Source: JAKPCT01 sp029553165
GTDB lineage: Bacteria > Bacillota > UBA4882 > UBA8346
Assembly (NCBI GenBank): GCA_035359995.1
Contig: DAORZT010000002.1
Location: forward strand, 28,352-92,351
DNA length: 64,000 nt
Reading direction: 5' to 3'
Under the pieces are notes generated by a model. It saw nothing but the letters and a program-made list of their open reading frames with translations. It ran no database searches and was not told the DNA's origin. How positions within the stretch are numbered: the first letter of the stretch is position 1; each line of letters opens with the position of its first letter. A program made the translations under genes and the position numbers. Shown one piece after another: positions 36,708 to 46,631 of this stretch.

Positions 36708-38194
36708 TTTAACACCTTCCCTAATGCCTTCGGAATTGTTAGCAACAAATCACTGGTTATATAACCAACAGCGCCAACTGCTTCACTGACTATATCTCCA
36801 GCCAAACCATGGATATAAACCCCCGCTAGCGCTGCGTCATTAATTGTCAATCCTTGCGCAATCAATCCACCAATAACTCCCGCTAAAGCATCTCCCATTC
36901 CGGCAGTAGCCATACCCGGATTGCCGGTGCTGTTGATGTATACCTCGCCATCTGGTAGTGAAATAATTGTCCGGGCTCCCTTGAGAATTACTACTATATT
37001 ATTATGCCGGGACATTCTTTGAGCTAGGGCCACCCGATCCCGCTGTACCTCACTGACCGGAATCCCCGCCAATCTCGACATCTCTCCTGGATGCGGGGTT
37101 AGAATAACAGGTTGCTTCAGTTGTTGCAGCAATTGTTGATTGGCAGCTAAAATATTTAATGCATCCGCATCGATCACCAACGGAACTTCTGCTTTGTTCA
37201 GTAACTCCTTAAGAAAATCCACTCCATCGGTTGCGGTTGTCATTCCGGGGCCAACAACAATACAATCGTATTTGGTAAGGTTGACGCTTAATTCACTCCA
37301 AGTAGTCACCATTGCTTCGAGTGGTTTATCCGGTAACCAAAGTCCATCCCGGATGCCGATAGTTACCAGACCACAGCCAATTCTTAATGCCCCTAAGGCA
37401 GTAATTACTGGCGCTCCGGTCATTCCTTGCGAGCCGCCAACAACCAAAACATGGCCATTGCTTCCCTTATGCGCTGTTGGTTGACGTTTGGGAACTATTT
37501 CGGTTACTTTTTTTGCTGATAAATAATTTATCTTGAGAGCATCGTTGTTTAATAATTCCAATGGAAATCCAATTGAAGTTACAATAACCTTTCCGGCAAA
37601 ATCAGCGCCCGGAAAGGTTATTAATCCTGGTTTAAGTAGTCCAAAAGTGACGGTAAGCTCTGCCTTAACCGCCAAAACTTCGACTTGTCCTGTATCGATG
37701 TCAATCCCTGAAGGAATATCGATTGCCACTACCGGCTTTTGGGATTGATTAATTACTTCAATCATCGCTTTGATAATTCCCTGCGGTACACCCCGTGACC
37801 CGGTTCCCAGCAGGGCATCAACGACTAGATCAGCTTGATTTAAATCTTCTTTCCTAAATTGATCAAAGACAGTTACAGTAACGCCATAATTGAGAGCTCT
37901 TTTCAGGTTAAGAGCAGCTAATCCACTATATTGTTCGGCTTCACAGGGCAAGAACACTTGAACCTCAGCCAATTTCTCTTTTAGCAGTCTTGCTAAAGCA
38001 AGTCCGTCACCGCCATTGTTCCCTTTGCCACAAAAAATTACAAATCGCTTCCCGGCAATAGTTCCCCAGCGTTCAACAATCGCATCCAATACCGAAAGAG
38101 CGGCCCGTTCCATCAGGATATCTCCGCTCATCCCGTAATCTGCCTGTGCTCTTTCATCGATCGTTCTCATTTCGGCCGCAGTTGCCACTTTCAC
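36704..38194 (-). CDS. nnrDE: bifunctional NAD(P)HX epimerase/dehydratase
   Basis: 496 aa metabolite-repair enzyme. The N-terminal YjeF_N epimerase domain (1-215) begins with VATAAEMRTIDERA and has FCGKGNNGGDGLALARLL; the C-terminal ADP/ATP-dependent dehydratase domain (about 230-496) has GSQGMTGAPVITALGALRIG, LTPHPGEMSRL and the catalytic AGMGDALAGVIGGL. Repairs hydrated NAD(P)H. Overlaps alr by 4 bases and follows acpS by 31 bases. Confidence 0.96.
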   Translation of the reverse strand: MKVATAAEMRTIDERAQADYGMSGDILMERAALSVLDAIVERWGTIAGKRFVIFCGKGNNGGDGLALARLLKEKLAEVQVFLPCEAEQYSGLAALNLKRALNYGVTVTVFDQFRKEDLNQADLVVDALLGTGSRGVPQGIIKAMIEVINQSQKPVVAIDIPSGIDIDTGQVEVLAVKAELTVTFGLLKPGLITFPGADFAGKVIVTSIGFPLELLNNDALKINYLSAKKVTEIVPKRQPTAHKGSNGHVLVVGGSQGMTGAPVITALGALRIGCGLVTIGIRDGLWLPDKPLEAMVTTWSELSVNLTKYDCIVVGPGMTTATDGVDFLKELLNKAEVPLVIDADALNILAANQQLLQQLKQPVILTPHPGEMSRLAGIPVSEVQRDRVALAQRMSRHNNIVVILKGARTIISLPDGEVYINSTGNPGMATAGMGDALAGVIGGLIAQGLTINDAALAGVYIHGLAGDIVSEAVGAVGYITSDLLLTIPKALGKVLK

Positions 38195-38225
38195 TTGGAT
38201 TCACACCTTCTTGCTATCCATACTG

Positions 38226-38585
38226 TCAAACTTCTAAAATGACCTGTGCCGTTGCATATTCTCTACAATGCGAGATACTAAGATGGACCTTGGAAACCCG
38301 TTGTACTTGCAGAAACTCCGCCACTTTTCCTGAGGTTTTGAAATACGGTGCCCCTTGGGCATTATGAGCGACTTCAATTTCCTGCCAGCAAAATCCTGCC
38401 AACCCCGTACCCATTGCTTTTAATAATGCTTCTTTGGCAGCAAAAAAACCTGCTAGGCGATGTGCCTGCAACTTACTTTCCAACCGTTCATTCTCGGTGA
38501 ACACCTTTTCGTTAAAACGTTCATTTTGAATGGCGGCTTCGATACGGCCAATCTCAATAATATCAATTCCTATTCCCAATATCAA
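38226..38585 (-). CDS. acpS: holo-[acyl-carrier-protein] synthase
   Basis: 119 aa phosphopantetheinyl transferase that activates acyl carrier protein. GIGIDIIEIGRIE at the start provides the Mg-binding Asp; RLAGFFAAKEALLKAMGTG holds the second metal Glu and Lys. TTG at 38585 gives the family start MILGIGIDI and has AGGGG about 9 bases upstream; an ATG at 38594 is the alternative. First gene of acpS-nnrDE-alr. Acyl-ACP supply links it to the fusion protein at 31704 (inference only). Confidence 0.93.
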   Translation of the reverse strand: MILGIGIDIIEIGRIEAAIQNERFNEKVFTENERLESKLQAHRLAGFFAAKEALLKAMGTGLAGFCWQEIEVAHNAQGAPYFKTSGKVAEFLQVQRVSKVHLSISHCREYATAQVILEV

Positions 38586-38627
38586 AACTACCATCCCCTT
38601 TAGCCTAATCAATTCTTTCTTTTTTAT

Positions 38628-39395
38628 CTATGGCTTTTTATAAAATGAAGTCAATGCATGTTCAAAACCAAGTTGCCGGTATTGTAAGATCGGTTCGGTA
38701 CCACCAACCAGCAGGTATCCCCCCGGAACCAACGATTGATAAAACTTAGTATAAATATTATTTTTAGCCTCTTCAGTAAAGTAGATCACTACATTGCGGC
38801 AGACAATCAAGTGAACATTTGTTTCATAAGGATCGTGTAACAGATTATGGTGCCTAAACTCCACCATCCGCTTTATTTCATCTTTAAGTATGAAATTTGA
38901 ACCGTTTTTCTCAAAATACTTCTCCTGCAAATGGACCGGTAAACTCCTCAAATCATTTGCACCGTATATCCCTTCTTTTGCTTTAGCCAAGATCTCACGG
39001 TCAATATCGGTAGCAACAATTTTCACCCGGTCCCGCGCTCTTAGTTCACTGACAATTATTGAAATCGAATAGGGCTCCGAACCATCAGAACATCCTGCAC
39101 TCCAGATCCTGATCTGCGAATACTTCTTTAACATTTCGGGAATAACCTTCTCCCACAATTCAATAAACCGTTCCGGATTTCTGAAAAACTCAGAGACATT
39201 GATGGTAAGTTTATTAACAAACTCCCGAAATTTTTCATGATCCGTCTCCAAAACATGCAAATATTCACCGTATTCGGTGATACCCCACGCCTGCATCAAT
39301 GAGTTGATGCGCCGGTCCATCTGTTGACTCTTATAGTAACTAAGGTTAATTCCGCAAAGAACTCCGACTTTTTCTTTAAATGTTTGATAGTCCAC
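38628..39395 (-). CDS. cheR: CheR-type protein-glutamate methyltransferase
   Basis: 255 aa. N-terminal all-helical domain (1-75) and SAM-dependent methyltransferase domain with SAGCSDGSEPYSISI (motif I), VKIVATDIDREILAKA, HNLLHDPY and the CRNVVIYFTEEAK motif. Would methylate Glu residues of chemoreceptors. No other chemotaxis gene is in the window, so it may be part of a scattered chemotaxis set or a non-chemotaxis signalling module. Lies 16 bases upstream of acpS in the same direction. Confidence 0.92.
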   Translation of the reverse strand: MDYQTFKEKVGVLCGINLSYYKSQQMDRRINSLMQAWGITEYGEYLHVLETDHEKFREFVNKLTINVSEFFRNPERFIELWEKVIPEMLKKYSQIRIWSAGCSDGSEPYSISIIVSELRARDRVKIVATDIDREILAKAKEGIYGANDLRSLPVHLQEKYFEKNGSNFILKDEIKRMVEFRHHNLLHDPYETNVHLIVCRNVVIYFTEEAKNNIYTKFYQSLVPGGYLLVGGTEPILQYRQLGFEHALTSFYKKP

Positions 39396-39429
39396 CTTGA
39401 CAGCCCCTTATAGTTGTAATAAAAATATA

Positions 39430-40050
39430 TTAGTTTAAATATTTGACAATCATCTCTAATGGCCTTTTTTCCGGACCCTTCGTTTGCTTTAACGGATAAC
39501 CAATCGGAATTACTGCCATAAATTCGCCTTTTGGTTCTCCCAGCAATGTTAAAACTTCATCCTTGATTAAAAACAAAATTCCCAGCCAAACAGATGCCAG
39601 TCCGAGCGATGTTGCCGCTAACAATAGATTTTCAACTGCTGCGGCCGAGCTTTGGATCTCCATCGTTCGAAAAAAATCATAGGCAACCTGTTGGTCAATA
39701 TTAAAGAGGTTAGTGCCATGTTCAATCAAATCGCCGGTATTAGCAACCGCAATAACCACCGGCGCACCGGCAATTGATCGTGACGCCATCCGTAATAAAA
39801 CTGAAGAAGCTTTTGGAAATTCATTAGCTTTATTACTGACTAACTCAACTAATTGCCGCTTCTTCTCACCTGTGATCACAATAAACCGCCATGACTGTTG
39901 GTTATGAGCCGACGGTGCCTTATTGGCAGCCTGTAAAATCAGATTAATGGCTTCGTCACTTACCGGCTTGTCACTAAATAGACGAATACTATGACGTTCA
40001 TTGATTGTTTTTAATGTTTCATTGAACAAAGTTTGAGTTTGTATTTCCAA
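39430..40050 (-). CDS. nitroreductase family protein
   Basis: 206 aa FMN-dependent oxidoreductase of the NfnB/YdgI type. INERHSIRLFSDKPVSDEAI and NKAPSAHNQQSWRFIVITG are the FMN-binding start; LAATSLGLASVWLGI and AVIPIGYPL the later motifs. TTG at 40050 is preferred since AAAGGA lies 9 bases before; a TTG at 40068 is possible. Substrate unknown. Located upstream of cheR with a 34-base gap. Confidence 0.92.
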   Translation of the reverse strand: MEIQTQTLFNETLKTINERHSIRLFSDKPVSDEAINLILQAANKAPSAHNQQSWRFIVITGEKKRQLVELVSNKANEFPKASSVLLRMASRSIAGAPVVIAVANTGDLIEHGTNLFNIDQQVAYDFFRTMEIQSSAAAVENLLLAATSLGLASVWLGILFLIKDEVLTLLGEPKGEFMAVIPIGYPLKQTKGPEKRPLEMIVKYLN

Positions 40051-40219
40051 GCAAATACTTCCTTTCAAACTTAATATAAATTAACTACGCCTGTTTCGAC
40101 TCATCCTTAGGCTTGCTGAATTTTCTTAAGTGGGTTTTCAATTGCTCTTAATATTAATTATCCCTTTTTTCAATGATTCCTCTTTATATTTTTTCTACTT
40201 GGTATCAATATTTTTATAC

Positions 40220-40252
40220 TTGTGTGTTTAAAGCTTAATTTTTTGATATAAT
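40220..40252 (+). promoter_or_regulatory. extended -10 promoter of rnjA
   Basis: TGATATAAT (extended -10; -10 at 40247-40252). No good -35 at 17 bases; TGTTTA at 40225-40230 is the nearest. About 100 bases before the rnjA start. Confidence 0.5.
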
Positions 40253-40358
40253 ACCTTTATAGGAAATTGATTATTTGTAACAAAAACTTAAAGAGGTCGT
40301 AGTTTATATTGATAATTTCGGTAAAAATAATCATTACATTAATCGTAGGAGATCAACA

Positions 40359-42017
40359 ATGAAAAAAGCAGCAAAAAAACTCAAAGTCATTCCCCTGGGC
40401 GGATTAGGGGAGATCGGTAAAAATATGACCGTCTTCGAATATGACCAAGATATCATCGTAGTTGACTGCGGAATGGCCTTCCCCGAAGATGACATGCTTG
40501 GTGTGGATCTGGTCCTTCCGGACACCACATATTTATTAAAGAACCTTGAGAAAGTAAGGGGAATTATTATTACTCATGGCCACGAAGATCATATTGGAGC
40601 CCTCCCTTACGTCTTAAAAGAGATCAACGTACCCATATATGGGACTAAACTGTCATTGGGCCTGGTTGAAAACAAACTTGAAGAGCATGGCTTGATCAAC
40701 AAATGTAAATTAGAGACGGTGAATCAAGGTCAAACTATCCAGCTGGGCTCCTTCAAAGTCGAGTTTATCCGTTCGACCCATAGTATCGCAGATGCGGTTT
40801 CCCTGGCAATTGAGACCCCTGTAGGTGTTGTTGTCCATACTTCTGATTTTAAAATTGACCATACTCCAATCGGCAATGACTCGATCGACCTGCCCCGTTT
40901 TGCTGAATTGGGTAAAAAAGGTGTCCTCTTACTTCTGTGTGACAGTACCAACATTGAACGAAAAGGTTATACCATGTCCGAGCGGACCGTTGGAGAAGCG
41001 TTCGAAGATATCTTTTCTACTGCCAAAGGACGGATTTTAGTTGCCACTTTTGCATCGAATGTCCATCGCCTCCAACAGGTAATTAACGCCGCTTTAAAAT
41101 TCCAACGCAAAGTCTCAATCTGTGGGCGCAGTATGCTTAATGTTACCAAGAAGGCCATTGAACTGGGTTATCTGGATGTCCCCAAAGATATCCTGATTGA
41201 CATTGATAAAGTAAAAAATTATCATCCTGATGAATTAGTTATTATAACCACCGGTAGTCAGGGAGAACCGATGTCTGCTTTATCGCGAATGGCAATGGGT
41301 GAACATCGGCAGGTAGGGATCATGGAAGGTGATTTAGTAGTTATCTCTGCCAGTCCGATCCCTGGTAACGAAAAAACCATCTCCGGTGTTATCAACGAAC
41401 TGTTTAAAAAAGGCGCTAATGTAATTTACGAATCTTGGAACGACATTCATGTCTCCGGACATGCCTGCCAGGAAGAGCTCAAATTAATTCACCGCCTGGT
41501 CAAACCTAAATACTTCGTCCCGGTCCACGGGGAATACCGGCACCTGATCCAACATGCAAACCTGGCTCAAACTATGGGAATACCGAAGACCAATATTTTC
41601 ATTATGGATATCGGAGAGGTATTAGAGATCGGTGAGCGTGGCGCAAGCAAAACCGGCCGTGTCCCTGCCGGGAAAGTCTTGGTTGATGGTCTGGGTGTTG
41701 GCGATGTCGGTAATATCGTCTTAAGGGACCGGAAGCACCTGGCTGAAGACGGAATGATTGTTTTCATCGTAACCATTGATAAAGAGACCGAAAATTTAAT
41801 CATTGAACCCGATGTGATTTCGAGGGGCTTCATCTATGTCAGAGAATCGGAAGAACTGTTAGACGAAATCAAGCAAATCGGTAAAAAAGCGCTCTTAAAA
41901 TGTGATGATAAGAACTGGTCATCCAAGAAAAAACTGATCAAGGACACATTAAGAGATTATCTTTATCAGAAGACCAAACGGACTCCAATGATTATTCCGA
42001 TCATCATTGAAGTGTAA
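40359..42017 (+). CDS. rnj: ribonuclease J
   Basis: 552 aa beta-lactamase/beta-CASP nuclease with both endonuclease and 5'-3' exonuclease activity in Firmicutes. Metal motif THGHEDHIGALPY (about 72-84), later HVSGHA and VPVHGEYRHL; the C-terminal region GVGDVGNIVLRDRKHLAEDG leads to the dimerisation end. GTAGGAGATC before the ATG. Transcribed alone from the extended -10 promoter upstream; prfC follows after 76 bases. Confidence 0.96.
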   Translation: MKKAAKKLKVIPLGGLGEIGKNMTVFEYDQDIIVVDCGMAFPEDDMLGVDLVLPDTTYLLKNLEKVRGIIITHGHEDHIGALPYVLKEINVPIYGTKLSLGLVENKLEEHGLINKCKLETVNQGQTIQLGSFKVEFIRSTHSIADAVSLAIETPVGVVVHTSDFKIDHTPIGNDSIDLPRFAELGKKGVLLLLCDSTNIERKGYTMSERTVGEAFEDIFSTAKGRILVATFASNVHRLQQVINAALKFQRKVSICGRSMLNVTKKAIELGYLDVPKDILIDIDKVKNYHPDELVIITTGSQGEPMSALSRMAMGEHRQVGIMEGDLVVISASPIPGNEKTISGVINELFKKGANVIYESWNDIHVSGHACQEELKLIHRLVKPKYFVPVHGEYRHLIQHANLAQTMGIPKTNIFIMDIGEVLEIGERGASKTGRVPAGKVLVDGLGVGDVGNIVLRDRKHLAEDGMIVFIVTIDKETENLIIEPDVISRGFIYVRESEELLDEIKQIGKKALLKCDDKNWSSKKKLIKDTLRDYLYQKTKRTPMIIPIIIEV

Positions 42018-42093
42018 TGATAACAGATACAAACAGTCAAGAGATCAAATAATTATTCTAAAACACTAATGATTACAACCAGAGGAGACTTCT

Positions 42094-43704
42094 ATGTCCA
42101 GCAACGAACAAATACTGAAAGAAGTTAACCGTCGCAAGACGTTTGCAATTATATCGCACCCTGATGCCGGTAAGACAACATTAACTGAAAAGTTACTACT
42201 TTACGGCGGCGCGATCCGGCTAGCCGGCGCAGTCAAAGGAAGAAAAGCTGCCAAACACGCAGTTTCTGACTGGATGGAGATTGAAAAACAACGTGGAATT
42301 TCGGTAACATCAAGTGCAATGCAATTCGATTATCAAGGATACCGGATCAATATTCTTGATACACCCGGCCACCAGGACTTCAGCGAAGATACTTACCGGA
42401 CCCTAATGGCTGCTGACAGCGCAGTGATGTTGATTGATGGCGCCAAAGGGGTCGAGGAGCAGACTTTAAAGTTGTTTCACGTTTGTAAGATGCGGGGAAT
42501 CCCGATCTTCACCTTCATCAATAAACTCGATCGTTATTGCAAAAATCCCTTTGAACTGATCGAGGAGATCGAGAAGACGCTTGGAATTCAGTCATACCCA
42601 ATGAACTGGCCGATCGGTACCGAGGGTAATTTCAAAGGTGTTTATAACCGGGAATTGAAACAAATTGAACTCTTTAACAATCAGCAAGACCATGGTCAGG
42701 CAGTAATTGCAACTACTACTCTAAGTGTTGATAACGAACAATTAGTAGAGTTACTGGGCGCCGACCTCTGCGCTCAATTATGTGAGGATATCGAATTATT
42801 AAACATTGCCGGTGACCGTTTTGATTTAGAAAAAGTTAAGGCTGGCGAACTAACCCCGATCTTCTTCGGCAGTGCAATGACTAACTTTGGGGTAGAGCCA
42901 TTCTTAGAAAAATTTATTTTACTGGCCCCCTCACCTGCCGAACGCAAGACCAATCAAGGGATGAAGAGTCCTCATGAAGACCGGTTTTCCGGCTTTGTCT
43001 TCAAAATCCAAGCCAACATGGACCCGGCGCACCGCGATCGCATAGCGTTTATTCGAATTTGCTCCGGTAAGTTTGAACGAGGGCTCGAAGTCAACAACGT
43101 CCGGATTGGTAAAACAATTAAATTAGCTCAACCTCAACAATTTTTTGCACAGGAACGATCCATTATTGAAGAAGCTTATGCCGGTGACATTATTGGTGTC
43201 TACGATCCTGGAGTTTTCAATATTGGTGACACATTATGTGATATTAATGAATCATTTCGTTTTGAAGGAATACCGATCTTCCCGCCGGAACATTTTGCTT
43301 TGGTTACCACCAAAGATGCTATGAAACGGAAACAATTCCTTAAAGGAATCGCCCAAATAGCTGAAGAAGGTGCCATTCAGGTTTTCAAAAAACCGAACAT
43401 CGGTATTGAAGCACTGACGATCGGTGTGGTAGGTGTTCTGCAGTTTGAGGTATTAGAATACCGAATGAAAAATGAATACGGGGTTGATATCAATCTGCAA
43501 CGCTTACCGTATTGTTATGCCCGCTGGGTCATGCCTGAAAACGTTGCTAAAGACCTGGTTGGTTATTCAGGAAGTATTGATCTAGTCGAAGATCAATATA
43601 ACCGTCCGGTACTGCTCTTCAAAGATCAATGGTCATTAAACAGGGCAATCGATAATAATAAAGGCGCGAAACTATATGATGTGGCGCCAACCAATCTAAT
43701 TTGA
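42094..43704 (+). CDS. prfC: peptide chain release factor 3
   Basis: 536 aa GTPase that recycles RF1/RF2 at termination. G1 HPDAGKTTLTEKLL (about 20-33), G3 DTPGHQDFSEDTYRTL, G4 NKLDRYC, and the RF3-specific TLSVDNEQLVELLGADL region and C-terminal LQFEVLEYRMKNEYGVD. Site AGAGGAGAC before the ATG. Downstream of rnjA by 76 bases without a clear terminator between. Confidence 0.97.
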   Translation: MSSNEQILKEVNRRKTFAIISHPDAGKTTLTEKLLLYGGAIRLAGAVKGRKAAKHAVSDWMEIEKQRGISVTSSAMQFDYQGYRINILDTPGHQDFSEDTYRTLMAADSAVMLIDGAKGVEEQTLKLFHVCKMRGIPIFTFINKLDRYCKNPFELIEEIEKTLGIQSYPMNWPIGTEGNFKGVYNRELKQIELFNNQQDHGQAVIATTTLSVDNEQLVELLGADLCAQLCEDIELLNIAGDRFDLEKVKAGELTPIFFGSAMTNFGVEPFLEKFILLAPSPAERKTNQGMKSPHEDRFSGFVFKIQANMDPAHRDRIAFIRICSGKFERGLEVNNVRIGKTIKLAQPQQFFAQERSIIEEAYAGDIIGVYDPGVFNIGDTLCDINESFRFEGIPIFPPEHFALVTTKDAMKRKQFLKGIAQIAEEGAIQVFKKPNIGIEALTIGVVGVLQFEVLEYRMKNEYGVDINLQRLPYCYARWVMPENVAKDLVGYSGSIDLVEDQYNRPVLLFKDQWSLNRAIDNNKGAKLYDVAPTNLI

Positions 43705-43738
43705 AACAACTTGATTCAAACTTTTTTCTCTTAAAAAC

Positions 43739-43766
43739 AAAAGCTCCTCTAAAAATAGGAGCTTTT
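43739..43766. terminator. terminator between converging genes
   Basis: 10-bp perfect stem AAAAGCTCCT / AGGAGCTTTT; T-rich on both sides, probably used by prfC (+) and the nucleotidyltransferase (-). Confidence 0.8.
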
Positions 43767-43788
43767 CGCAACACTATTACCTAATAAA

Positions 43789-44562
43789 TCAACCGAACAC
43801 TTCTGCCAAAGCATCTATGAACAACTGATCAAGTTCGGCAACCGATTTTTCCGGCTTTCTTGCAATACTTTTGGAATAATCATCCAAGCTTTCGATTTCC
43901 GTACTTAAGAAATCATTAATTATATCAATTCGTGGTTCCAGATCGAGTTCTACCCCTGCTTTCTTCCGCATTAATAATGTCTCAATCTCTTGTTTTAAAG
44001 CTCCAGCCGGCACCATTGCGTTTACTAATCCTTCAAACTCTATTGGCGGCATCGTATTATTCTGTCTGATCCAAAGACAAGCTAAGATTGGCCGCAATAC
44101 ATAAAAATATTTCTTTACTTTAACCAAGTCTCCCTGTAAATATTCCCGGAAGTTACCTTTGGCCATACTTAAGTAATGGTATAAACAAGACCGGGGCGAA
44201 AAGGTTTCGTTACGTATGTCTCGAAGTTTTTGAGTAATTGAGTACTTCTCCCAATAAATAATTGACGACTGTAGCCATTCTAACAGCGGTGGATTTGACT
44301 TGCGAAACAGTTTCAAAGCCTTTTGCAGATCCCAGCCATTGATATCCAGTAAATCGTTGATCGGTAGCTCAATAACATCTCGGCGTTCAGCAATCGACAG
44401 GTACCATTCAACCGGATGCAGGTAAATAAATCTGACATCATAATCACTGTCTTGAGACGGAAAGCCCCAGGAACGGCTTCCTGATTCGCAAGCATAAATT
44501 ATTTTAACATTATGTTCCGACTCGATTCGATTCAGTTCATTAATTATCAATTGCTGCATCAT
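43789..44562 (-). CDS. YcgL-type predicted nucleotidyltransferase (COG3541)
   Basis: 257 aa. N-terminal minimal nucleotidyltransferase motif GSRSWGFPSQDSDYDVRF (28-45; GS then DxD) followed by FRKSNPPLLEWLQS, as in the COG3541 family of proteins related to the kanamycin-type nucleotidyltransferase fold. The start overlaps the cca end by 23 bases, so the two are coupled. Substrate unknown; possibly linked to tRNA or RNA work through its neighbour. Confidence 0.88.
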   Translation of the reverse strand: MMQQLIINELNRIESEHNVKIIYACESGSRSWGFPSQDSDYDVRFIYLHPVEWYLSIAERRDVIELPINDLLDINGWDLQKALKLFRKSNPPLLEWLQSSIIYWEKYSITQKLRDIRNETFSPRSCLYHYLSMAKGNFREYLQGDLVKVKKYFYVLRPILACLWIRQNNTMPPIEFEGLVNAMVPAGALKQEIETLLMRKKAGVELDLEPRIDIINDFLSTEIESLDDYSKSIARKPEKSVAELDQLFIDALAEVFG

Positions 44563-45925
44563 TATCCACCTCTTCGGAAGATACTCCCATACCTTTAACG
44601 ACTTCGATCAATGCTGCTTTGGTATTAAGTTCAGGTTTTTCAATCACCATCTCGATTAATTCACTAATAATTTTGCCCATTAATCTTCCCGGTTTGATCC
44701 CCAAAGCCTTCAAGTCATCGCCATTAATCGCCAAATCTTTGCTACTTAACGGTTCTTGCTGCTGTAATACCATCTGGATTTGATTCTTAACCTCTGATAG
44801 AGCGGCTTCATCGCTCTCGTTTCCTGGGCGTTTGACATCAGCTATCTGCAACTCTAAAAGCTCCTCAACATTCTCCGCACCAACCCGGTTGATTAGACGC
44901 TTCAAAGTACTTCTGTGAGGATTTTTGAGTTTGTTCATATGCTCGTAAACCAACAATGTAACCTTACGAATTAACTTATTATCAAACCGTAAGCGTATTA
45001 AAATCTCCTTTGCCAACTCATAACTCTTTAAATCATGCCCATAAAAATGACCGGCTCCCTGTTGATCCATAGTGAAAGTCAGCGGTTTTCCAATATCATG
45101 TAACAGAGCAGCCCAACGCAGATGCAGTACCGGTGGTACATTTTCCACTACAGTCAAAATATGATCAAAGACCGCCTGCGTATGGTACGGGTTACATTGT
45201 TCAAACCCGTAACAGGCTTCGAGTTCGGGCAAGATATAACGTAACAATTGACTTTGCTGTAATAACTGAAACCCTCGGGAAGGTTGGTTACTTAATAAAA
45301 TTTTATTTAATTCCTCGCGGATTCGTTCCGCAGCTACTTTAGTAATTAAGCCTCGATTATGGATAATCGCTGCAAAGGTTTCGGCTTCAATCTTAAACTC
45401 TAATTGACAGGCAAAACGAATCGCCCGTAGCATCCGTAACGGATCTTCACGAAACCGGGATGCCGCATCCCGAATCCCTCTGACAACACCTTCTCGTAAA
45501 TCGGTTACACCACCAACATAATCGATCACCTGATTACCATCATACAATATTCCATTGATCGTAAAGTCCCGGGTTAAAACATCTTCCCGGACATCAGTTC
45601 CAAACTCCATTTGACCAGTCAAATGGTCAACGCTTTGCTGATCATTCACTTTCCTTCGGAACGTTGTAACTTCAACCGATAACTTCTCGGTCAGTACTGT
45701 CACAGTTCCGTGCTTGATTCCGGTAGCAATCACTTTTGGAAAGAGTAACTTTACCGTTTTCGGAAGCGCTTTGGTACAAACATCATAGTCTTTTGGCTCT
45801 TTCCCCAATAATAAATCCCGGACACAACCTCCGACCAAAAATGAGGGGTATCCGTTAATATTTAAGGTATTTAAAACCTGCAAAATCTGTTCCGGAATTC
45901 GCTGTTTATCAATGTTATTAACCAT
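44540..45925 (-). CDS. cca: CCA tRNA nucleotidyltransferase (poly(A) polymerase family)
   Basis: 461 aa. Class II nucleotidyltransferase head with LVGGCVRDLLLGKEPKDYDVCT (31-52) and VTVLTEKLSVEVTTFR, RNA-binding part LRMLRAIRFACQLEF, and an HD domain with LLHDIGKP at about 268. Adds or repairs CCA ends. The encoded CCA in the three tRNAs of this window makes a repair role likely. Confidence 0.95.
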   Translation of the reverse strand: MVNNIDKQRIPEQILQVLNTLNINGYPSFLVGGCVRDLLLGKEPKDYDVCTKALPKTVKLLFPKVIATGIKHGTVTVLTEKLSVEVTTFRRKVNDQQSVDHLTGQMEFGTDVREDVLTRDFTINGILYDGNQVIDYVGGVTDLREGVVRGIRDAASRFREDPLRMLRAIRFACQLEFKIEAETFAAIIHNRGLITKVAAERIREELNKILLSNQPSRGFQLLQQSQLLRYILPELEACYGFEQCNPYHTQAVFDHILTVVENVPPVLHLRWAALLHDIGKPLTFTMDQQGAGHFYGHDLKSYELAKEILIRLRFDNKLIRKVTLLVYEHMNKLKNPHRSTLKRLINRVGAENVEELLELQIADVKRPGNESDEAALSEVKNQIQMVLQQQEPLSSKDLAINGDDLKALGIKPGRLMGKIISELIEMVIEKPELNTKAALIEVVKGMGVSSEEVDNDAAIDN

Positions 45926-45967
45926 CTTTAAGATTAAGCCTCTGTTCGATACTTTATCCGTTACTAC

Positions 45968-46573
45968 CTAGATATAGCGTTTTGATCTGCTTTTATATTC
46001 CCGATAGCTTTCGCCGTAATATTGCTCTAAAAAACGTTCTTCCTCCAAAATTTGATAATGGATTCCTAGTGTAACAACGATTGCCGCTAATAAGAAGAAC
46101 CAATTACTGATAATCAACCATGTACTCCAAAAATATAAATCAACAAAGAGGAAGATCGGATTTCTTAGCCGTCTAAAAATACCATTGGTAACCAAACTAC
46201 CGGGTTGATCTTTGTCAATCCCTATTCGCCACGATTCCCCAAACGCCTTTAATGCTAGAATAAAGATCAAATATCCCCCACAAGTCAAAGCCACTCCCAG
46301 ATATTTTAGGGGTACCAATTCAAAGAGGGGTCGCAATAAGATATCAGGAACAATTCCAATTCGGATGTTATAGAGCAATCTGACCAATTCATAAGACCAA
46401 ACTACCAATCCAATAAAGAAGAATACTTCCAAAAAGGCAGCAAACCCTTTTTTACCATTACCAAGGACAAATACTTTAACCCCTTTTAAACTCAGTATAA
46501 TGGTTCTTCCTAAAAATGTTAAGTAAAATAAAATTAAGAAGACTAATTGAAACTTACTAAACCAATCCATCAC
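45968..46573 (-). CDS. isoprenylcysteine carboxyl methyltransferase-like membrane protein
   Basis: 201 aa integral membrane protein with five hydrophobic segments. The ICMT/PEMT signature is present: LVTNGIFRRLRNPIFLF (RxxRHPxY is replaced by RRLRNPIF), FGESWRIGIDKDQP and the end LEEERFLEQYYGESYREY. Such proteins bind SAM at the Arg-His-Pro and Glu-Glu sites; here His is Asn. The start is GTG 46573 or the ATG directly after it (GGAGG 7 or 10 bases away). Its leader carries a yybP-ykoY manganese riboswitch and terminator, so its expression should rise with Mn2+. A role in manganese or membrane homeostasis is implied. Confidence 0.85.
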   Translation of the reverse strand: MMDWFSKFQLVFLILFYLTFLGRTIILSLKGVKVFVLGNGKKGFAAFLEVFFFIGLVVWSYELVRLLYNIRIGIVPDILLRPLFELVPLKYLGVALTCGGYLIFILALKAFGESWRIGIDKDQPGSLVTNGIFRRLRNPIFLFVDLYFWSTWLIISNWFFLLAAIVVTLGIHYQILEEERFLEQYYGESYREYKSRSKRYI

Positions 46574-46593
46574 TCATGCACCTCCGTGAAAAT

Positions 46594-46631
46594 AAAAAAC
46601 TTTTAACATAGCATCAATACTACGCTAAAAG
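46594..46631 (-). terminator. riboswitch-controlled terminator
   Basis: Minus-strand 12-bp stem CTTTTAGCGTAG / CTATGTTAAAAG (two G-U pairs) with an 8-base loop, followed by TTTTTT. Its 5' arm overlaps the 3' arm of the riboswitch P1 helix, so the two structures exclude each other. Confidence 0.85.
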
